Shown piece by piece: positions 40,506 to 49,450 of a stretch of 64,000 nucleotides of DNA (positions within the stretch are counted from its first letter, which is position 1; each line of letters begins with the position of its first letter). Made by a program: the position numbers and the translations under genes. The notes under the pieces were generated by a model, which saw only the letters and a program-made list of their open reading frames with translations, was not told the origin of the DNA and did no database searches. The stretch is taken from NCBI RefSeq assembly GCF_019048525.1, contig NZ_CP077369.1:1550001-1614000 (forward strand), in the 5' to 3' direction. The stretch comes from Acinetobacter lwoffii (GTDB taxonomy: Bacteria; Pseudomonadota; Gammaproteobacteria; Pseudomonadales; Moraxellaceae).

Positions 40506-41543
40506 TTATAAAAATGCTTCTGGCTGTTTGGCTGCAGTACGTGCAACTTGCGGGCTGATCAAACCTTTGGACACCAGTGTTTTCAGGGTCTGGTCCAGTG
40601 TGGTCATGCCATAGTTGGCGCCTGTCTGAATTGCTGAGTACATTTGTGCGACTTTGTTTTCACGGATCAGGTTACGGATCGCAGGAATACCGATCATGAT
40701 TTCATGCGCCGCCACACGCCCACCGCCATTTTTCTTCAGTAGAGCCTGTGAAACTACGGCTTGTAGGGATTCAGACAACATGGCGCGTACCATGTCTTTT
40801 TCTTCAGCAGGGAATACGTCGATCACACGGTCAATGGTTTTGGCCGCTGAGGTGGTATGCAGGGTGCCAAATACTAAGTGACCGGTTTCTGCTGCAGTTA
40901 ACGCCAGACGAATGGTTTCAAGGTCACGCATCTCACCGACCAGAATAATGTCCGGATCTTCACGCAGTGCTGAACGTAGCGCTTCATTAAAGCCATGCGT
41001 ATCACGATGCACTTCACGCTGGTTGATCAGGCATTTTTTCGACTGATGCACAAATTCGATTGGGTCTTCGACTGTTAAAATATGGTCATAGCGGTTGTCA
41101 TTAATATAGTCCAGCATCGCCGCCAAGGTGGTTGATTTACCCGAACCGGTAGGACCTGTCACCAGTACCAGACCACGTGGATATTCACAGATGTCTTTAA
41201 AAATCTGTCCCATGCCCAGATCTTCAAGGGTCAGGACTTTAGATGGAATGGTACGGAATACCGCACCGGCACCGCGGTTCTGGTTAAATGCGTTGACACG
41301 GAAACGCGCCACGCCAGGCACTTCAAAAGAAAAGTCAGTTTCCAGATTTTCTTCAAAATCACGGCGCTGTTTATCGTTCATGATGTCATAAACGAGTTTA
41401 TGCACTTCTTTATGTTCTAATGCTGGAAGGTTGATGCGACGAACCTCTCCATCGACACGAATCATTGGCGGTAAGCCCGCAGACAAGTGTAAATCCGACG
41501 CACCATTTTTAGCAGAAAATGCCAACAATTCTGTGATATCCAT
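40506..41543 (-). CDS. pilT: Type IV pilus retraction ATPase PilT
   Basis: 345-residue motor that depolymerises the pilus for twitching and DNA uptake. Seen: SDLHLSAGLPP near residue 17, Walker A GPTGSGKSTTL (about 131-141), Walker B IILVGEMRDLET, HLVFGTLHTTSA and the PilT-specific AIRNLIRENK. Upstream of pilU in one operon and divergent from yggS, as in Pseudomonas. Confidence 0.96.
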   Translation of the reverse strand: MDITELLAFSAKNGASDLHLSAGLPPMIRVDGEVRRINLPALEHKEVHKLVYDIMNDKQRRDFEENLETDFSFEVPGVARFRVNAFNQNRGAGAVFRTIPSKVLTLEDLGMGQIFKDICEYPRGLVLVTGPTGSGKSTTLAAMLDYINDNRYDHILTVEDPIEFVHQSKKCLINQREVHRDTHGFNEALRSALREDPDIILVGEMRDLETIRLALTAAETGHLVFGTLHTTSAAKTIDRVIDVFPAEEKDMVRAMLSESLQAVVSQALLKKNGGGRVAAHEIMIGIPAIRNLIRENKVAQMYSAIQTGANYGMTTLDQTLKTLVSKGLISPQVARTAAKQPEAFL

Positions 41544-41642
41544 AAGGTCCCCGAGTTCATTAAAATGTTAATTATTTTGATAGAATAATAAGGCTTTCCC
41601 ACAGCTTAACCAACACTTAGTTCATGGGCAAGGGAAAAAAAG

Positions 41643-42356
41643 ATGAATGAAATGAGAACCCCATCAATGAATATGTTGCAACAGTCACGAAATCAGGTCT
41701 TAGTGCAAATTGAAACTGCCTGTATTCAGGCCGGCCGCGAAGCAGATGCGGTGCAACTGCTTGCCGTTTCCAAGACCCAGCCGAGTAGCGTGCTGGCAGA
41801 GATGTATCAGGCAGGGCAACGTGCTTTTGGTGAAAACTATTTGCAGGAAGCACTGGAAAAAATCACGGCACTGAAAGAGCTGGAGATTGAATGGCATTTT
41901 ATTGGTCATGTGCAGCGCAACAAAACCAAGGCTCTGGCGGAAAATTTTGCCTGGGTACATGGAGTCGATCGCCTGATTATTGCCGAGCGTTTATCAAATC
42001 AGCGTGGAGATAATCAGTCCGCACTGAATATCTGTATTCAGGTGAATATTGATGGCCAGGATACCAAAGATGGCTGCCAGCCGGAAGAAGTCGCAGAACT
42101 AGTGGCACAAATCAGCCAACTGCCGAATGTACGTTTACGTGGCCTGATGGTGATTCCTGCACCGAATAATCCTCAAGCCTTTGCTGATGCCAAAGTTTTA
42201 TTTGATGCAGTCAAAGTTCAGCATGCACACCCTGAAGATTGGGATACTTTAAGTATGGGCATGTCTGGGGATATGACCGAAGCGATTGCTGCGGGTTCTA
42301 CCATGGTTCGTGTTGGCACAGCCCTATTTGGTGCACGGCCTAAAAAAGATGTATAA
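41643..42356 (+). CDS. yggS: YggS-family PLP homeostasis protein
   Basis: 237-residue PLP-binding TIM-barrel protein (PLPBP) that buffers pyridoxal phosphate; no enzymatic activity is known. PLP lysine in LLAVSKTQ (about residue 44), then FGENYLQEALEK, WHFIGHVQRNK and MGMSGDMTEAI. Several close ATGs (41643, 41652, 41667) make the exact start uncertain. Its place beside pilT is conserved in Pseudomonas. Confidence 0.92.
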   Translation: MNEMRTPSMNMLQQSRNQVLVQIETACIQAGREADAVQLLAVSKTQPSSVLAEMYQAGQRAFGENYLQEALEKITALKELEIEWHFIGHVQRNKTKALAENFAWVHGVDRLIIAERLSNQRGDNQSALNICIQVNIDGQDTKDGCQPEEVAELVAQISQLPNVRLRGLMVIPAPNNPQAFADAKVLFDAVKVQHAHPEDWDTLSMGMSGDMTEAIAAGSTMVRVGTALFGARPKKDV

Positions 42357-42381
42357 ACTACTAATGTCAGTTTTTTGCAGC

Positions 42382-42418
42382 AAAGCGTTATCGCAGGGTA
42401 TTGGATAACGCTTTTTTT
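42382..42418. terminator. Terminator after yggS
   Basis: AAAGCGTTATC/GATAACGCTTT stem with an 11-base loop and a T run on the plus strand. It overlaps the 3' end of the convergent acyltransferase gene. Confidence 0.8.
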
Positions 42419-43494
42419 CTGGCTGGTTCGAGCCATTTGGCCATTAACCAGGCAAAAACTATTAAGCTGCACATGCTGGCAAGCAAAGCTAAAATTGCTC
42501 CGCCCAGACCATAGGCCAAAGTTGCCGGAATACACCCCAAAATAAATAAAAGTAATGGGAAATGGGTGACATACAAGGTATAGGAAAAGTCTGCGGATTG
42601 AACCCAGACCGGATGATAATGACTGCGTCGATGCTGGAGCTGTACCAGCCAGCAGCTAAAGGCCAGACCCACACAGAAATTAAAAGGGGCAAAATTCGCA
42701 GCGCGGTATTGCTGGGCCTCATCAATCACCTGAAACTGGTAAGCATCAAAACAGGCGATTAGAAATGCCAAGCCGAATAGGGCTAATTTGACTGATTGTA
42801 AGCGGTTTAAAAAACGTAGCTGGATATATCGAAATGAACAAGCAAAGGCAGTGAGCCAGACCAGAAAATAAATAAAAAACTGGATGTTCAGTACTGATAG
42901 TATAGCCAGAACCATAAAAAACCCGATTTTGGCGATTTCCGAATTTTTTAAAAAAGGTAAGAATCCGGCCAGCACATAAAACCACACTTCATAGCTCAGA
43001 CTCCAGAGCGCAGCATTGGCTGAAACCGTTGGCGTCACAAAGCCATTCAAAAATAGCAGCGAGCCAACAAACTCCATCATGTCTATACTATAGTCAGTCC
43101 GGATCATCATGCCAAAACTGTGTTGAAAAGCATGCGTGTGGCTGGTAAATAATAGTGGAGCAAGCAGATATAAAACCAGGGTCAACCCCATGGCAAACAG
43201 AAAGGGCGGTAAAATTCTGCGGCCACGCTGTCGGGCATAATGGTGCAGATTGAACTGACCATGCTGATGAATGTTGTACTGGATTGAATAGCCGATCAGA
43301 TAGCCACTTAAGGCAAAGAAAATCATGACTGCAGCCTGCCCAAGCAGGCGTATCCATGAATAAATGCTGGTATCGAAAGGCCCAATAAATGCCTGAAAGC
43401 AGTGACTGAATAACACCACAATGGCACTGATACCCCGTAGGCTCTCAAGCTGTAGGCTGAAATAGTGCGAGAGCGTATTCGGGGCAGTGTTCAT
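42388..43494 (-). CDS. Acyltransferase family 3 membrane protein
   Basis: 368-residue integral membrane O-acyltransferase (OafA/YrhL type, Acyl_transf_3) with about 10 helices. N-terminal signature LESLRGISAIVVLFSHC with the catalytic-type His, and RGRRILPPFLFAMGL; the helix containing SLSYEVWFYVLAGFLPFL is also typical. Such proteins acetylate surface glycans; the target is unknown. No SGNH domain. Six bases after sbcC, so probably the last gene of sbcD-sbcC-acyltransferase. Confidence 0.82.
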   Translation of the reverse strand: MNTAPNTLSHYFSLQLESLRGISAIVVLFSHCFQAFIGPFDTSIYSWIRLLGQAAVMIFFALSGYLIGYSIQYNIHQHGQFNLHHYARQRGRRILPPFLFAMGLTLVLYLLAPLLFTSHTHAFQHSFGMMIRTDYSIDMMEFVGSLLFLNGFVTPTVSANAALWSLSYEVWFYVLAGFLPFLKNSEIAKIGFFMVLAILSVLNIQFFIYFLVWLTAFACSFRYIQLRFLNRLQSVKLALFGLAFLIACFDAYQFQVIDEAQQYRAANFAPFNFCVGLAFSCWLVQLQHRRSHYHPVWVQSADFSYTLYVTHFPLLLFILGCIPATLAYGLGGAILALLASMCSLIVFAWLMAKWLEPARKKALSNTLR

Positions 43495-43499
43495 GATCC

Positions 43500-46400
43500 T
43501 TAGCCTATAATCTGAATGGTACTTGCACCTGCACCAACCGGTTTGACCTGAATCTGTACCGGAATACGTTCATGCATTTCCTGCACATGCGAGATTAATA
43601 CAACTTTACGACCCTGACTTTGTAAATGATCCAGTGCATTCATCACCATATGTAACGAAGCAGGATCTAGCGTACCAAAACCTTCATCAATAAACAGTGA
43701 TTCCAGTTTCATGGAGCCGGAGGCCATATTGGCAATCGCCAAAGCCAAAGCCAATGAAACCAGGAAGGTTTCACCCCCCGATAGGGACAGCACAGGGCGG
43801 ACTTCACTATTCATGTCCAGATCAATAATCGCCAGACTCAGGCTATCCGGAATACGGTGTAACTGATAGCGGGGTGCCAACGGTTGCAACTGCTGATTTG
43901 CATATTCCACCAGAATATCCAGATGATGTTCCTGGGCAATTTTCTGGAATTTGGTACCTTCCTTATGTCCGATCAGATCGTAAATACGACCCCAACGGTA
44001 TTCTTCAGCTTTGATCTGCTCAATTTGCTGCTGATATTTGGCATAGGTGTTTTGATTATTGGCATTCATACGCAGTTTGGCATCAGTTTCATTGAGTACT
44101 TCCTGCTGCATTATTTTTTCCTGATGCAGCATGCCAAGCTTTTGTTCAATTTCCTCAAATTCATGTTCTGGCTGTAGTTTTAAATGGGCCTGATATTGTT
44201 CTTGCAGTAATTGCCAGGCTGTTCTGGCATTTTCGAGTGCCTGTTTCTGGTTGGCCAGATCTTGACGAATCCGTTGATGGCTGCTCAGATCAATACTGAG
44301 CCATTGTTCAATTTGAGCTACCGTCACTTGCGGATGTGCTGCTTGCCATGCCTGAATATCTTGCTGATATTGAGCCAATTGCCGATCGATCTGCTGAAGT
44401 TGACTGATAAATTCTTGCAGTTTTAAGTGGGTTTGATGCCACTGTTTTTCGGCCTGCGCCGTGCATTGACGCTGTTGTTCTAAAGCCTGCTCTAAGGTCT
44501 TGGCTTGTAGATCTAGTGCATCACGCCATTCTGCAGCGACACGATAGACTTGTCCTGCATGCTCTTTGGTCAGTTCAGCCAGTTGTTGACGCAGGTCTTT
44601 GCCTTGCTGAATCAACTGCTCTACAGACTGGCTCAATTGAGCAAAATTTTGCTGTTCCAATTGTAGTTGATACTGGCTCTTTTCCAATATCTGCTGCTGT
44701 TGATGCAGGTCAGATTCCAGCTGCTTTTGTACTGCCAAGTGCTGCATGCGGTGCTCTACTTGTCGTTGCAACTGAGGTAAGCAGAGCATAGGTGGCTGCG
44801 ACTGGTACTGCTCGGGCAGTATGCTTAAAACTGGGTGTATCAGCTGGTCGAGTTGCTGACGTTGCTGTAGAGCCAGTTGTAATTGGTGCAATTGCTGTTG
44901 TTGTTGACGCCATTGTTGTAATTGTTGCTGGAGCTGTTGTTCCTGCTGTTGTGACAGTTCTAGCTGCTGGACCAGGCTTTGAGTGTGATTCGCCAGCAAC
45001 TGGGTAAATATAGGAAGATCATTGTGCTGCTCGGTAACCACTTCCAGTTTAAGTAGTTGAGATTTACAGTCAGCAGAGGATTGTTGAATCTGGTTTTGCA
45101 GGATCTGGCAACGCTGTTGCTGTTGCTCAATTACTGTTTGTGCTTTGGATATTTCAATGCGTTGCTGCTGCTGAGATTGCAGTTGCTGATCAAGCTGCTG
45201 TTTTGCCTGCCGTAACTGTTGCTCCTGTAACTGGCTCAGGCTCTGTTCCAGATGTTCATGGGCGGTATCGACAAAAGGATGGGCCATACTCCCACAGACC
45301 ATGCATGGCTCATCCGGTTTTAACTGGGCACGAAGATCCTGCACACTTTGCGCATGCAATAAACGTTGCTGGGCAAGTATTTGTTCCAGGTGTTCATATG
45401 CCTGTTGTTCAGCCTGAATCTGCTGATGCAGTGCCTGTTCGGCCTCTTGCTGCATTTTTAGTTGCTGCTGTTGGCTATTTACAGCAGATTGCAGTTGTTC
45501 AAATTCTTGTGATTGTTGAACGATCTGTTGCACCTGCTGTTGCAGCAGGTCGAGCTGACGCTGTTTCGCTTGGCGTTGCTGACGCATTTCCTGAATGGTT
45601 TTGAGCTGCTCTTCCAGCTGTTCCAGACTATGATGCTGTTGTATCCACTGGTTCAGATTTTCTGAAAGTGCTGTAACGGTTTTTTCCAGTTCAGGCAAAG
45701 GCTGCTTCAGGCTGTCCGGATTCTGTTGCTGCAGTTGCTGATACTGACGCATAAAGTCTTGTATGCGTTGCAAGGTACTTTGCGGCTCCAGATCGAACAC
45801 ATTTAAAAAGCCAGATTCAGCCAATTGTTGTGCAACCTTTTCTTGCCGAGCTTGTAGCTGATTCAAAGTCTGTTGTTGCTGTCGCAGTTGTTCTTCTAAA
45901 GGCTGTAGACGAAGGGTTTGAAACTGGCTTTGCTCTGCATGCAGTTTTTTGTACCGCTCTGATACCGTATCAATTGCATGATCCAGCCTTAAACCTGCCT
46001 CCAGATGCGGTTTCAGGTTTGCCAAGTGTTGCTGAAACTGGTGCTGCTGTTGTTGTAAGGCTGTAAGTTTGGCTTCTTCTGCTACAAAGCTCTGTTTGAG
46101 CGTTTCAAATTCCAGCGTAAATTGGGTGTGCTGGTGCTGAATCTGCTCTTTTTGAGGGGCTAGACGGGTACGACTCACAAACTGATCCCGAATCGACTGG
46201 AATTCATCCAGCTGCTCCAGTAGCTGTTGCTGTCCTGCAGATTTATTTACTGCATCTTGCTGTACTTCGTAGACTTCTTTTTTGGCATGGACTTCTGCAT
46301 AGAGTTTATGTCGGTCCAGATGCCATTGTTTCTCATTTTCTAGCAGTTTTTCTGATTGCTGCAAATTCTGAAGTTGCAAAGACAAAGAGTTCTGCTGCTG

Positions 46401-47105
46401 TTGTAAAGCGCTGATGTCTTCTTCAGACAGAATTTCAATATGCCCGATCAGCTTTTCCAGATCGTTGCGCTTGTTTTTGACTTCGCTGAATTTCTCTGCA
46501 GCTTTCTGACTAACTAGACTGAAAATCTGCGAATTGGTGAGATATTCCAGTAAATCTGCACGCTCATTATCTTTGGCTTTTAAAAATGCGCCGACTTCCG
46601 ACTGTGCGAGCAACACTGCGCGGGTAAACTGCTCAAAACTTAAGCCCACCAGTTTTTCAATGAGCGGGGTGACTTCCGATATTTTTTGCGTCAGTGTCGT
46701 GTCGTCATCCAGACATTTGACGTAGCGGTCTACTTTTAGATTGCCATCGACTTTCTGGCGTGCCCGTTTAATTTCCCAGCGTGCCATATAGCGTTTGCTG
46801 TCGAGTGCAATAAATTCCAGTTCGGCAAAACCATGCACGCAGCCACGGCGCAGAATATTCTTGGAATCCTTGATGGAAACATCCTGACCGCCAGCATCTT
46901 TCAAGCTGCCTGTCGCACCTTTTAAACGTGGAATTTCATTGTAAAGCGCCAGGCACATGGCATCGAGCAGGGTAGATTTTCCGGCACCAGTTTTGCCGGT
47001 GATGGCAATCAGGCCGGCATGAGCCAAAGGACTCGATTCAAAATCAATATGATGGGTGCCGGTGAGGGAGGCCAGATTATTAAGACTTAGACGTAAAATT
47101 TTCAT
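43500..47105 (-). CDS. sbcC: Exonuclease subunit SbcC with glutamine-rich coiled coil
   Basis: 1201-residue SMC-like ATPase of the SbcCD nuclease, which cleaves hairpins and DNA ends. Walker A TGKTGAGKSTLLDA near residue 37, zinc hook CMVC (about 600) between two long coiled-coil arms, and the C-terminal signature LSGGETFLVSLALALA with Walker B FIDEGFGTLD. The coiled coil is extremely rich in Gln, giving CAG/CAA-type sequence over kilobases and many meaningless antisense ORFs. 8 bp after sbcD. Confidence 0.94.
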   Translation of the reverse strand: MKILRLSLNNLASLTGTHHIDFESSPLAHAGLIAITGKTGAGKSTLLDAMCLALYNEIPRLKGATGSLKDAGGQDVSIKDSKNILRRGCVHGFAELEFIALDSKRYMARWEIKRARQKVDGNLKVDRYVKCLDDDTTLTQKISEVTPLIEKLVGLSFEQFTRAVLLAQSEVGAFLKAKDNERADLLEYLTNSQIFSLVSQKAAEKFSEVKNKRNDLEKLIGHIEILSEEDISALQQQQNSLSLQLQNLQQSEKLLENEKQWHLDRHKLYAEVHAKKEVYEVQQDAVNKSAGQQQLLEQLDEFQSIRDQFVSRTRLAPQKEQIQHQHTQFTLEFETLKQSFVAEEAKLTALQQQQHQFQQHLANLKPHLEAGLRLDHAIDTVSERYKKLHAEQSQFQTLRLQPLEEQLRQQQQTLNQLQARQEKVAQQLAESGFLNVFDLEPQSTLQRIQDFMRQYQQLQQQNPDSLKQPLPELEKTVTALSENLNQWIQQHHSLEQLEEQLKTIQEMRQQRQAKQRQLDLLQQQVQQIVQQSQEFEQLQSAVNSQQQQLKMQQEAEQALHQQIQAEQQAYEHLEQILAQQRLLHAQSVQDLRAQLKPDEPCMVCGSMAHPFVDTAHEHLEQSLSQLQEQQLRQAKQQLDQQLQSQQQQRIEISKAQTVIEQQQQRCQILQNQIQQSSADCKSQLLKLEVVTEQHNDLPIFTQLLANHTQSLVQQLELSQQQEQQLQQQLQQWRQQQQQLHQLQLALQQRQQLDQLIHPVLSILPEQYQSQPPMLCLPQLQRQVEHRMQHLAVQKQLESDLHQQQQILEKSQYQLQLEQQNFAQLSQSVEQLIQQGKDLRQQLAELTKEHAGQVYRVAAEWRDALDLQAKTLEQALEQQRQCTAQAEKQWHQTHLKLQEFISQLQQIDRQLAQYQQDIQAWQAAHPQVTVAQIEQWLSIDLSSHQRIRQDLANQKQALENARTAWQLLQEQYQAHLKLQPEHEFEEIEQKLGMLHQEKIMQQEVLNETDAKLRMNANNQNTYAKYQQQIEQIKAEEYRWGRIYDLIGHKEGTKFQKIAQEHHLDILVEYANQQLQPLAPRYQLHRIPDSLSLAIIDLDMNSEVRPVLSLSGGETFLVSLALALAIANMASGSMKLESLFIDEGFGTLDPASLHMVMNALDHLQSQGRKVVLISHVQEMHERIPVQIQVKPVGAGASTIQIIG

Positions 47106-47113
47106 GGCCGATC

Positions 47114-48367
47114 CTAGGCTTGTTGTTTTTGTGCAAGTTCGTGTTGGGCTTCATTCAGTAATTCCTGAAAATCCCGTTGTACCGAGTGATCCTGCTCATA
47201 GCCCATTTTTTTCCAGATATTGAAAAATAGCGATTCCGGAGTAGGGGGTGCCAGATCAATTTTAGACTGGCTTGAACTAAGGTCGACCTGTTGCTGGTAA
47301 ATCCGGCTGATGCGCAGCAGTCGGTAACGGTTAGCAGGTAGGGCCTGTTCTATTTGCTGACGCAGATCTACCGGAGGCGGCGCATCGGTCGTGTATTCCA
47401 CCTCCAGAAAATGCCGTGCAGAAAGCTGCTCGATTTCTCCGGCAGGCAAGGCCTGAATTGTAGTGATTAAATTTTCCAGCTTTTCACGAATGCGGAACAG
47501 CTCGACAGTACGCGGAATGCTTAAGGCATCGTACTGAAAGCGGTTTTCCGGGTTTTGTTCGGGATCAATCCTGACTTCAACTATTTGATGCTTATAATTA
47601 ATCTCACTAAATGACAGCGGAATCGGAGAGCCACTATAGCGAATATGCGGCTGACCGACCTTTTGCGGTTTATGCAAATGCCCCAGCGCGACATAATCAA
47701 TCACGTCATCAAATAGCGCCGTCGACAGCGCCTCTTCATTGCCAACAATAATCGGACGTTCAGAGTCGGACGTCTCACCACCTTGCATGTGCGCATGTGA
47801 CATTAAAATCAGTGCCTGATGTGGCTGTTTGCGGGCTTTGGCTTCGGCAATCAGTTGTTGATGCAGATAACTGATCGCGTTCTGGCTATTGCTGGTATGT
47901 TCATTTAGTCCGGTAATTTCGGCACTGCGTAAATAGGGCAGGGTCAGACACCAGGCGATGATATTTTTATCCCGATCATAAATAGGAATAAGCAGCCGAT
48001 CCAGATTCAGGGTATTTTCTGCAGTGCGGCCTACGATTCCCACTGCTTTGGCATTAAATTTGGCCAGCAAGGGTTCAACCTGCTCAATCCGGTAACCGGA
48101 ATCATGATTGCCTGCAATCATCAGGGTCTGCATATGTGGCGCCAGATCGTGGGCATCGGCCAGAAACTGGTATAGCTGTCTTTGCGCACTGGAAGCGGGA
48201 TTGATCACATCAAAAATATCGCCGGCAATCAGCAAGGCATGCGGTTGCTTTGCTTTAATTTGCTCAAGTAGCCAAGTCAAAAACTGCGCATGTTCAAATT
48301 CACGGTCATGGTTATGGAAAAATTGTCCCAGATGCCAATCGGAAGTGTGAAGAAAATGAACCGCCAT
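47114..48367 (-). CDS. sbcD: Exonuclease subunit SbcD
   Basis: 417-residue Mre11-like metallophosphoesterase, the nuclease partner of SbcC. Motifs: LHTSDWHLGQ (about 5-14), AGDIFD, AGNHDS, MSHAHMQG and ALGHLHKPQ, then a capping domain. The ATG at 48367 has AGGGG 8 bp upstream; the 15-residue extension to 48412 is not family-like. Confidence 0.95.
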   Translation of the reverse strand: MAVHFLHTSDWHLGQFFHNHDREFEHAQFLTWLLEQIKAKQPHALLIAGDIFDVINPASSAQRQLYQFLADAHDLAPHMQTLMIAGNHDSGYRIEQVEPLLAKFNAKAVGIVGRTAENTLNLDRLLIPIYDRDKNIIAWCLTLPYLRSAEITGLNEHTSNSQNAISYLHQQLIAEAKARKQPHQALILMSHAHMQGGETSDSERPIIVGNEEALSTALFDDVIDYVALGHLHKPQKVGQPHIRYSGSPIPLSFSEINYKHQIVEVRIDPEQNPENRFQYDALSIPRTVELFRIREKLENLITTIQALPAGEIEQLSARHFLEVEYTTDAPPPVDLRQQIEQALPANRYRLLRISRIYQQQVDLSSSQSKIDLAPPTPESLFFNIWKKMGYEQDHSVQRDFQELLNEAQHELAQKQQA

Positions 48368-48547
48368 GTAATGAACCCCTAATATCTGCCTTGCTACTAT
48401 AGGAAAAAGCACAGGTAAAAATCTACTTGAAAACGATATTTCAGCGAATTGTTTGTGATGTGGGGGCTGAATTTATTTTGATCAGTATGAAAATAAGCAA
48501 AGGATTACAACTAAATCATCAGATATCGAAGGCTCTGCAAGCTATCA

Positions 48548-48580
48548 GATTTTAAAAAAATAAGGATTTTAAAAAAATAA
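48548..48580. repeat. Tandem 16-bp AT-rich repeat
   Basis: GATTTTAAAAAAATAA occurs twice, at 48548-48563 and 48565-48580 (17-bp period), directly beside the minus-strand terminator stem. Confidence 0.7.
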
Positions 48581-48615
48581 AAACCGACGATTCGAGTGAT
48601 GATGAAATCGTCGGT
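48571..48615 (-). terminator. Orphan minus-strand terminator
   Basis: Ten-base-pair stem ACCGACGATT/AATCGTCGGT followed, on the minus strand, by TTTTATTTTTTT. It lies in a divergent intergenic region (sbcD leaves leftward from 48367; the right-hand gene leaves rightward from 48833), so it ends no annotated gene and points to a transcript starting between 48620 and 48830. Confidence 0.75.
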
Positions 48616-48776
48616 CAAATTTGTGTTACATGAAGATTTTGGCTGCTATTCAAAATTTCCCTGTACACTGGACTTATTGCTTTAGCTCTAAAGGTCAGCA
48701 AAAATTCGTGGATGCCAGTCCAAATTTTTGTACCTTGTACCCTATATAACGTCACCTTGTAGTGGATGGTTGACAA
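48616..48776 (-). ncRNA. Candidate small RNA or 54-codon ORF in the sbcD upstream region
   Basis: Plus-strand region 48620-48780 holds nested complementarity: GTAC ends, then TGGACT/AGTCCA (48676-48722) around CTTTAG/CTAAAG, giving a folded core. On the minus strand a frame stays open from TTG 48774 (inner GTG 48753) to TGA 48616-48614, one base before the terminator stem, and would encode about 46-54 residues including KIWTGIHEFLLTFRAK. No good ribosome site or ATG. It may be a noncoding RNA, a short peptide gene or a repeat-family remnant. Confidence 0.4.
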
Positions 48777-48832
48777 TAAAATGAAAAAAAACCTGATTTT
48801 TTTTATACTAGCTTGTTGAAGATCACTGAGTC

Positions 48833-49297
48833 ATGCATATGTTGCCGCTAAGTCGTTATTTTATCTGGTTTTTCGTTATATGTTTTATTTTTACCTGTAT
48901 TTGCGGTGTACTGGCAGCCTTGCTGCCGATGGGCATGGGTGCAGTCTTGACGATTGTTCCCTATCTGGTGGCCATGATTTGGGTGCTTTTTAAATTTCTA
49001 AAACAGCAAAAACGTGCGCCGACCCAGGCAGAGCGTAAAAAATTCACGCTCGGTTTTAGCCTGATTTATTGGGGCTATAATTTATTATTTCTTTTGCTCG
49101 GTATTGTGATCGCCACCCGTTCCAATCCGAATGCCTGGCAGGACTTTCTGCTGTATCTACAGCAACCACAGTTTATGAGCATTGTGCTGATCATGTTCCT
49201 GATGATCGCAATTCCACTATATCTACTGACGTACTGGTTTTATGGCAAGCAGGCCCAGCGTATGGCAGAGAAAATGTTTGGCCATTCGCCTCAGTGA
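48833..49297 (+). CDS. Small membrane protein, ABZJ_00895-like
   Basis: 154 residues with four hydrophobic helices (about 9-30, 33-55, 72-95 and 110-137) joined by a basic loop KQQKRAPTQAERKKF. It resembles the small Acinetobacter protein family called ABZJ_00895; no function is known. Start at 48833 or 48839 (MLPLSRYF). No terminator is evident before the next gene. Confidence 0.6.
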   Translation: MHMLPLSRYFIWFFVICFIFTCICGVLAALLPMGMGAVLTIVPYLVAMIWVLFKFLKQQKRAPTQAERKKFTLGFSLIYWGYNLLFLLLGIVIATRSNPNAWQDFLLYLQQPQFMSIVLIMFLMIAIPLYLLTYWFYGKQAQRMAEKMFGHSPQ

Positions 49298-49450
49298 ATA
49301 TAGATGAATCATTTTGTGACCCGATCTTCATAAATTAATTGAATGATGAAAGATACAAATTCTCCACTACAAAGATCTTCTTGGTTTAAAAAGCTGAAGA
49401 TGAGTGGCGTATAATTTAAACCAAGAAAATAATAAGGCGAAGAATGACTA

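Noticed and set aside
44516..45604. Long Val/Ala-rich plus-strand ORFs inside sbcC
   Set aside because: They are antisense readings of the CAG/CAA-rich coiled coil, lack ribosome sites and have low-complexity composition.
48770..48809. TTGACA and TATACT as a promoter for the small membrane protein gene at 48833
   Set aside because: The spacer would be 28 bp, far too long for a sigma-70 promoter.
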